DNA from: Hydrogenophaga sp.
GTDB lineage: Bacteria; Pseudomonadota; Gammaproteobacteria; Burkholderiales; Burkholderiaceae_C
DNA: 64,000 nucleotides
Direction: 5' to 3'
Assembly: GCA_016790705.1 (NCBI GenBank)
Contig: JAEUOT010000006.1
Coordinates: 1-64,000 of the forward strand
The translations under genes and the position numbers were made by a program. The notes under the pieces were generated by a model that was not told the origin of the DNA, did no database searches, and worked only from the letters and a program-made list of their open reading frames with translations. Shown here piece after piece: positions 62,046-64,000 of the stretch (the stretch's first letter is position 1; the number at the start of each line of letters is the position of its first letter).

Positions 62046-62681
62046 ATGCCACCCATCGAGGTCCTGATCGCCGAAGACCACGCCCTGCTGGTCGATGCCC
62101 TGCAGATGTTGCTGGGCACGCAGGCGGACATGCGTTGTGTCGGCGCGGCCCGCGACGGCGCACAGGCGCTGCGCATGGCGCGCGAGCTGCAACCCGACGT
62201 GCTGCTGCTGGACCTGGGCTTGCCAACGCTCGATGGCCTGGCGGTGGTCGAGGCCTTGCAACGGTCGGGCTCGCCGGTGAAGGTGCTGGTGGTCACGGCC
62301 CGGCTGGACCCGCAGTCCATCCGCACCGCGCTCAGCCTGGGCGCAGCCGGGTACCTGCCCAAGGACGAAGACAGCGACGAACTGCTGCTGGCCATCCGGC
62401 GGGTGGCCGAAGGCCGGCGCTACATCAGCGCCGACATCGCCCAGCTCTTCGTGACCGAGTCGCCGGCCGCGTCTGCGGTGGGCAAGCTCACGGCGAGTGA
62501 GACCACCGTGCTGCAACTGGTGGGGGAGGGGCTGACCAGCAAGGAAATCAGCCTGCGGCTGGACATCAGCGAGGCCACCGCGCGCAAGCACCGCGAGAAC
62601 ATCCGTCGCAAGCTCGGCATCCGCAACAGCGCCGAAATGGCGGCCTACGCCATCCGCTCGCAGGGCCGCCCGGCCGGCTGA
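62046..62681 (+). CDS. LuxR/NarL-family response regulator
   Basis: 211 residues from the ATG at 62046. Receiver with E9/D10, D56 (LLLDLGLPTLDG) and a lysine in YLPKDED; LuxR-type helix-turn-helix at about 145-205 (LTASETTVLQLVGEGLTSKE, EATARKHRENIRRKLGI). It is the likely partner of the divergent kinase. Two genes downstream on the same strand are a secreted polyproline protein and a glycosyltransferase, possible targets. Confidence 0.92.
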   Translation: MPPIEVLIAEDHALLVDALQMLLGTQADMRCVGAARDGAQALRMARELQPDVLLLDLGLPTLDGLAVVEALQRSGSPVKVLVVTARLDPQSIRTALSLGAAGYLPKDEDSDELLLAIRRVAEGRRYISADIAQLFVTESPAASAVGKLTASETTVLQLVGEGLTSKEISLRLDISEATARKHRENIRRKLGIRNSAEMAAYAIRSQGRPAG

Positions 62682-62693
62682 CCGGGCCCTTCG

Positions 62694-62714
62694 GTTGGGC
62701 GGCATACGCCCAAC
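62694..62714 (+). other. Stem-loop after the response regulator gene
   Basis: GTTGGGCG and CGCCCAAC flank a GCATA loop, 13 bases past the stop. There is no T-run, so it may be a weak terminator or an mRNA-stabilising hairpin. Confidence 0.5.
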
Positions 62715-62808
62715 TGCGTACACGGTATGTGCATCGCTACGTCCACGGGCGAATGGTGCTAAAGGTTGCAAATTTCTAAGCTCTCCACATTCATTTCTGG
62801 AGATGTCA

Positions 62809-63363
62809 ATGAAAAAGACTCTGTTGGCGACCCTCATTGCTTCGCTCGGCGCATCGGTCGGACCGTCGGTCCACGCAGAACCCGGGCTGATGATCGGCAT
62901 CAGCCACAACTTCGGAGGCACCACCGGCATCACGCTGAAGTTGCTGTCCACCCGCGACAAGAACAAGCCGGCGTTGGCCGCAGGCGTCACGTATTTCCCC
63001 TGGTCGTTGGGCAGTCCCTGGGGGGCGGATGTCGGACTGGGGTACACGTTTGACAACGGGGCTGTGACACTGGGCTACGACTGGCTCAACGAACAGATCC
63101 AGTTGTCGCTCGGTGCCGCGAACACCCGGGGCAATCCGCCCACCCCGTCGCCGCCCCCGCCGCCACCTCCTCCTCCCCCGCCGCCGCCCCCACCGGCTCC
63201 GGCACCCTCGCCGTCTCCAGCGCCTTCGCCTTCGCCTTCTCCGGCGCCCGCGCCCGTGGCAACACCGGCACCCGCACCGGTGGCCACGCCTGCCCCACCA
63301 CCGCCGCCTCCGCCCCCGCCGCCACCCCCTCCGGCACCCGCTCCGAGCGGCCCGGTGCTCTAG
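62809..63363 (+). CDS. Secreted protein with long polyproline tail
   Basis: 184 residues from the ATG at 62809, six bases after GGAG; an ATG at 62803 touches that site. A signal peptide (MKKTLLATLIASLGASVG, cut after VHA) precedes about 80 residues with alternating strand-like pattern and glycines (GLMIGISHNFGGTTG, DVGLGYTFDNGAVTLGYDW), as in outer-membrane beta-hairpins. Then about 75 residues contain almost only Pro, Ala, Ser, Val and Thr, with two pure Pro runs of 13 or more. It is not recognised. The tail could span the periplasm or cell-wall space. Translation of such runs normally needs EF-P. Confidence 0.75.
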   Translation: MKKTLLATLIASLGASVGPSVHAEPGLMIGISHNFGGTTGITLKLLSTRDKNKPALAAGVTYFPWSLGSPWGADVGLGYTFDNGAVTLGYDWLNEQIQLSLGAANTRGNPPTPSPPPPPPPPPPPPPPPAPAPSPSPAPSPSPSPAPAPVATPAPAPVATPAPPPPPPPPPPPPPAPAPSGPVL

Positions 63364-63373
63364 TAGGGCGCGC

Positions 63374-64000
63374 TTGGATCGTCGAACGCGGTCGCCCCGG
63401 GTCCTCCTGGCCAATGACTTCGGTGGGGGGCGCGGTCACATGGTCAGGCTCGCCCGCCTGGGCCAGGCCCTGGGGCCCCGCTTCGGGTTCGATGCGGCGG
63501 TGGTGTCGCGTGCCTATGAGGGCGAGTTGCGGGCGTTGGACCCCTGGGTGTGTTCCGCGCCCGGGCTTCACTATGTGCCCGAGCACCTCGCGCGTCGTCA
63601 GGGTCCGGGGCGTGTGCTGACCGCGACCTGGGGTGAGTACCTGGGCGATCTGGGCTTTGATCGCGTGGAGCGCATTCGCGACGTGGTGGGCTGGTGGCGG
63701 CGCACGCTGCTGGAGCGGGGCACGGCCTTGCTGGTGGCCGACTACGCGCCCCTGGCGCAACTGGCGGCGCGGTCACTGGGCATTGCGTGCGTGGTCACGA
63801 GCCAGGGCTACGGATTGCCACCCGCCCATCTGCCGACCTTTCCCGCCGTGCATCCGGAGGCCTCGGCCCGCCTGCACGACGAGGCGCGGCTGCTGGACAA
63901 CGTGAACCAGGTGGCGCGCGACATCGGACTGCCGCCCCTGGCCGGGCTGCCCGAAGTGCATCGGGCCGATCTGAGTCTGGTGCACACCTTCGGTTTCCTC
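63374..64000 (+). CDS. Glycosyltransferase, N-terminal fragment (runs off the window)
   Basis: 209 residues to the window edge. The open frame starts at a TTG (63374), 10 bases after the previous stop; no ATG or GTG comes before the conserved N-terminal motif LLANDFGGGRGHMVRLARLG, which is typical of GT1/MGT-type UDP-sugar transferases. Later parts (LLVADYAPLAQLAARSLGIA, VVTSQGYGLPPAHLPTFPA) fit the same N-terminal GT-B domain. Donor and acceptor are unknown. The catalytic half is outside the window. Confidence 0.75.
   Translation, partial: MDRRTRSPRVLLANDFGGGRGHMVRLARLGQALGPRFGFDAAVVSRAYEGELRALDPWVCSAPGLHYVPEHLARRQGPGRVLTATWGEYLGDLGFDRVERIRDVVGWWRRTLLERGTALLVADYAPLAQLAARSLGIACVVTSQGYGLPPAHLPTFPAVHPEASARLHDEARLLDNVNQVARDIGLPPLAGLPEVHRADLSLVHTFGFL

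Noticed and set aside
62021-62395. 125-codon N-terminal extension of the membrane kinase
   Set aside because: It is Ser/Arg-rich antisense of the response regulator; the kinase similarity starts after the ATG at 62020.
59861-62500. 879-codon plus-strand frame over the ABC transporter and kinase genes
   Set aside because: Runs through two genes with clear families on the minus strand; no motif of its own.
63121-63360. Short tandem pattern that could suggest a CRISPR array
   Set aside because: It is a proline/alanine codon repeat in frame, with no spacer-repeat periodicity.
63075-63760. Glycine- and arginine-rich minus-strand frames opposite the polyproline gene
   Set aside because: They are the complement of proline codons; the plus-strand gene has a signal peptide and ribosome site.
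1-64000. tRNA, rRNA, insertion sequences, phage genes
   Set aside because: None recognised on either strand; no transposase motif, no cloverleaf and no terminal inverted repeats with target duplications were seen by eye.

Overview
The window is a GC-rich piece of a betaproteobacterial chromosome, most likely order Burkholderiales (Comamonadaceae or the Sphaerotilus/Leptothrix side). This rests on an FlhDC-type flagellar master operon combined with flhF/flhG/fliA, the gene order, the high third-position GC, and a GC-rich intergenic repeat of a kind I associate with that order. About 54 kb of the 64 kb is one motility and chemotaxis island. It appears to carry every structural, export, regulatory and motor gene of a single flagellum.

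Layout. 1-718: two minus-strand genes, a truncated membrane sensor and a small periplasmic protein. 770-6516 (minus): a chemotaxis operon, CheZ-like protein-cheY-cheA-cheR-cheD-cheB, with a sigma-28 type promoter but no cheW and no receptor. 6696-8476 (plus): a receiver-kinase fusion and a NarL-type regulator. 8507-12751 (minus): fliLMNOPQR. 12909-19718 (minus): fliFGHIJK. 19904 (plus): fliE. 20331-23536 (minus): fliC, fliD, fliS, fliT. 24043-25036 (plus): flhDC. 25193-28302 (plus): motA-motB-cheY-cheZ. 28429-34690 (plus): flhB-flhA-flhF-flhG-fliA. 34887-41568 (plus): two large genes, a HAD-type hydrolase and a 1405-residue four-module methyltransferase/glycosyltransferase-like protein. 41647-43290 (minus): flgN, flgM, flgA. 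43454-53784 (plus): flgBCDEFGHIJKL, followed by an EAL-HDOD protein. From 55075 on the content is housekeeping or accessory: queC, an isochorismatase-fold hydrolase, a LysE exporter, a VOC protein, a methyltransferase, an SbmA/YddA-like ABC transporter, a divergent kinase/regulator pair, a polyproline secreted protein and a truncated glycosyltransferase.

How it fits together. FlhD4C2 would sit at the top; two similar inverted repeats resembling FlhDC boxes lie before fliL and between fliF and fliE. FliA (sigma-28), held by FlgM, would drive late genes. Sigma-28-like promoters are visible before the che operon, motA, fliC and flgM. CheA phosphorylates one or both CheY proteins, which bind FliM. 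Signal termination could involve two phosphatases, the canonical CheZ and the small CheZ-like protein that opens the che operon.

Most interesting points: (1) the two-gene glycan-type locus inside the flagellar island, a candidate flagellin-modification system with an unusual four-module enzyme; (2) the short CheZ-like protein with a DxxxQ motif, whose C-terminal DLF peptide is shared with CheD; (3) an FlhG that keeps the FlhF-activating N-terminal motif but has lost its ATP-binding P-loop; (4) an intergenic repeat that separates flhD from flhC and, in a diverged copy, is translated as part of the FlgA signal peptide; (5) inverted repeats at the flhB start and over the flgM promoter. No rRNA, tRNA, insertion sequence or CRISPR array was recognised.
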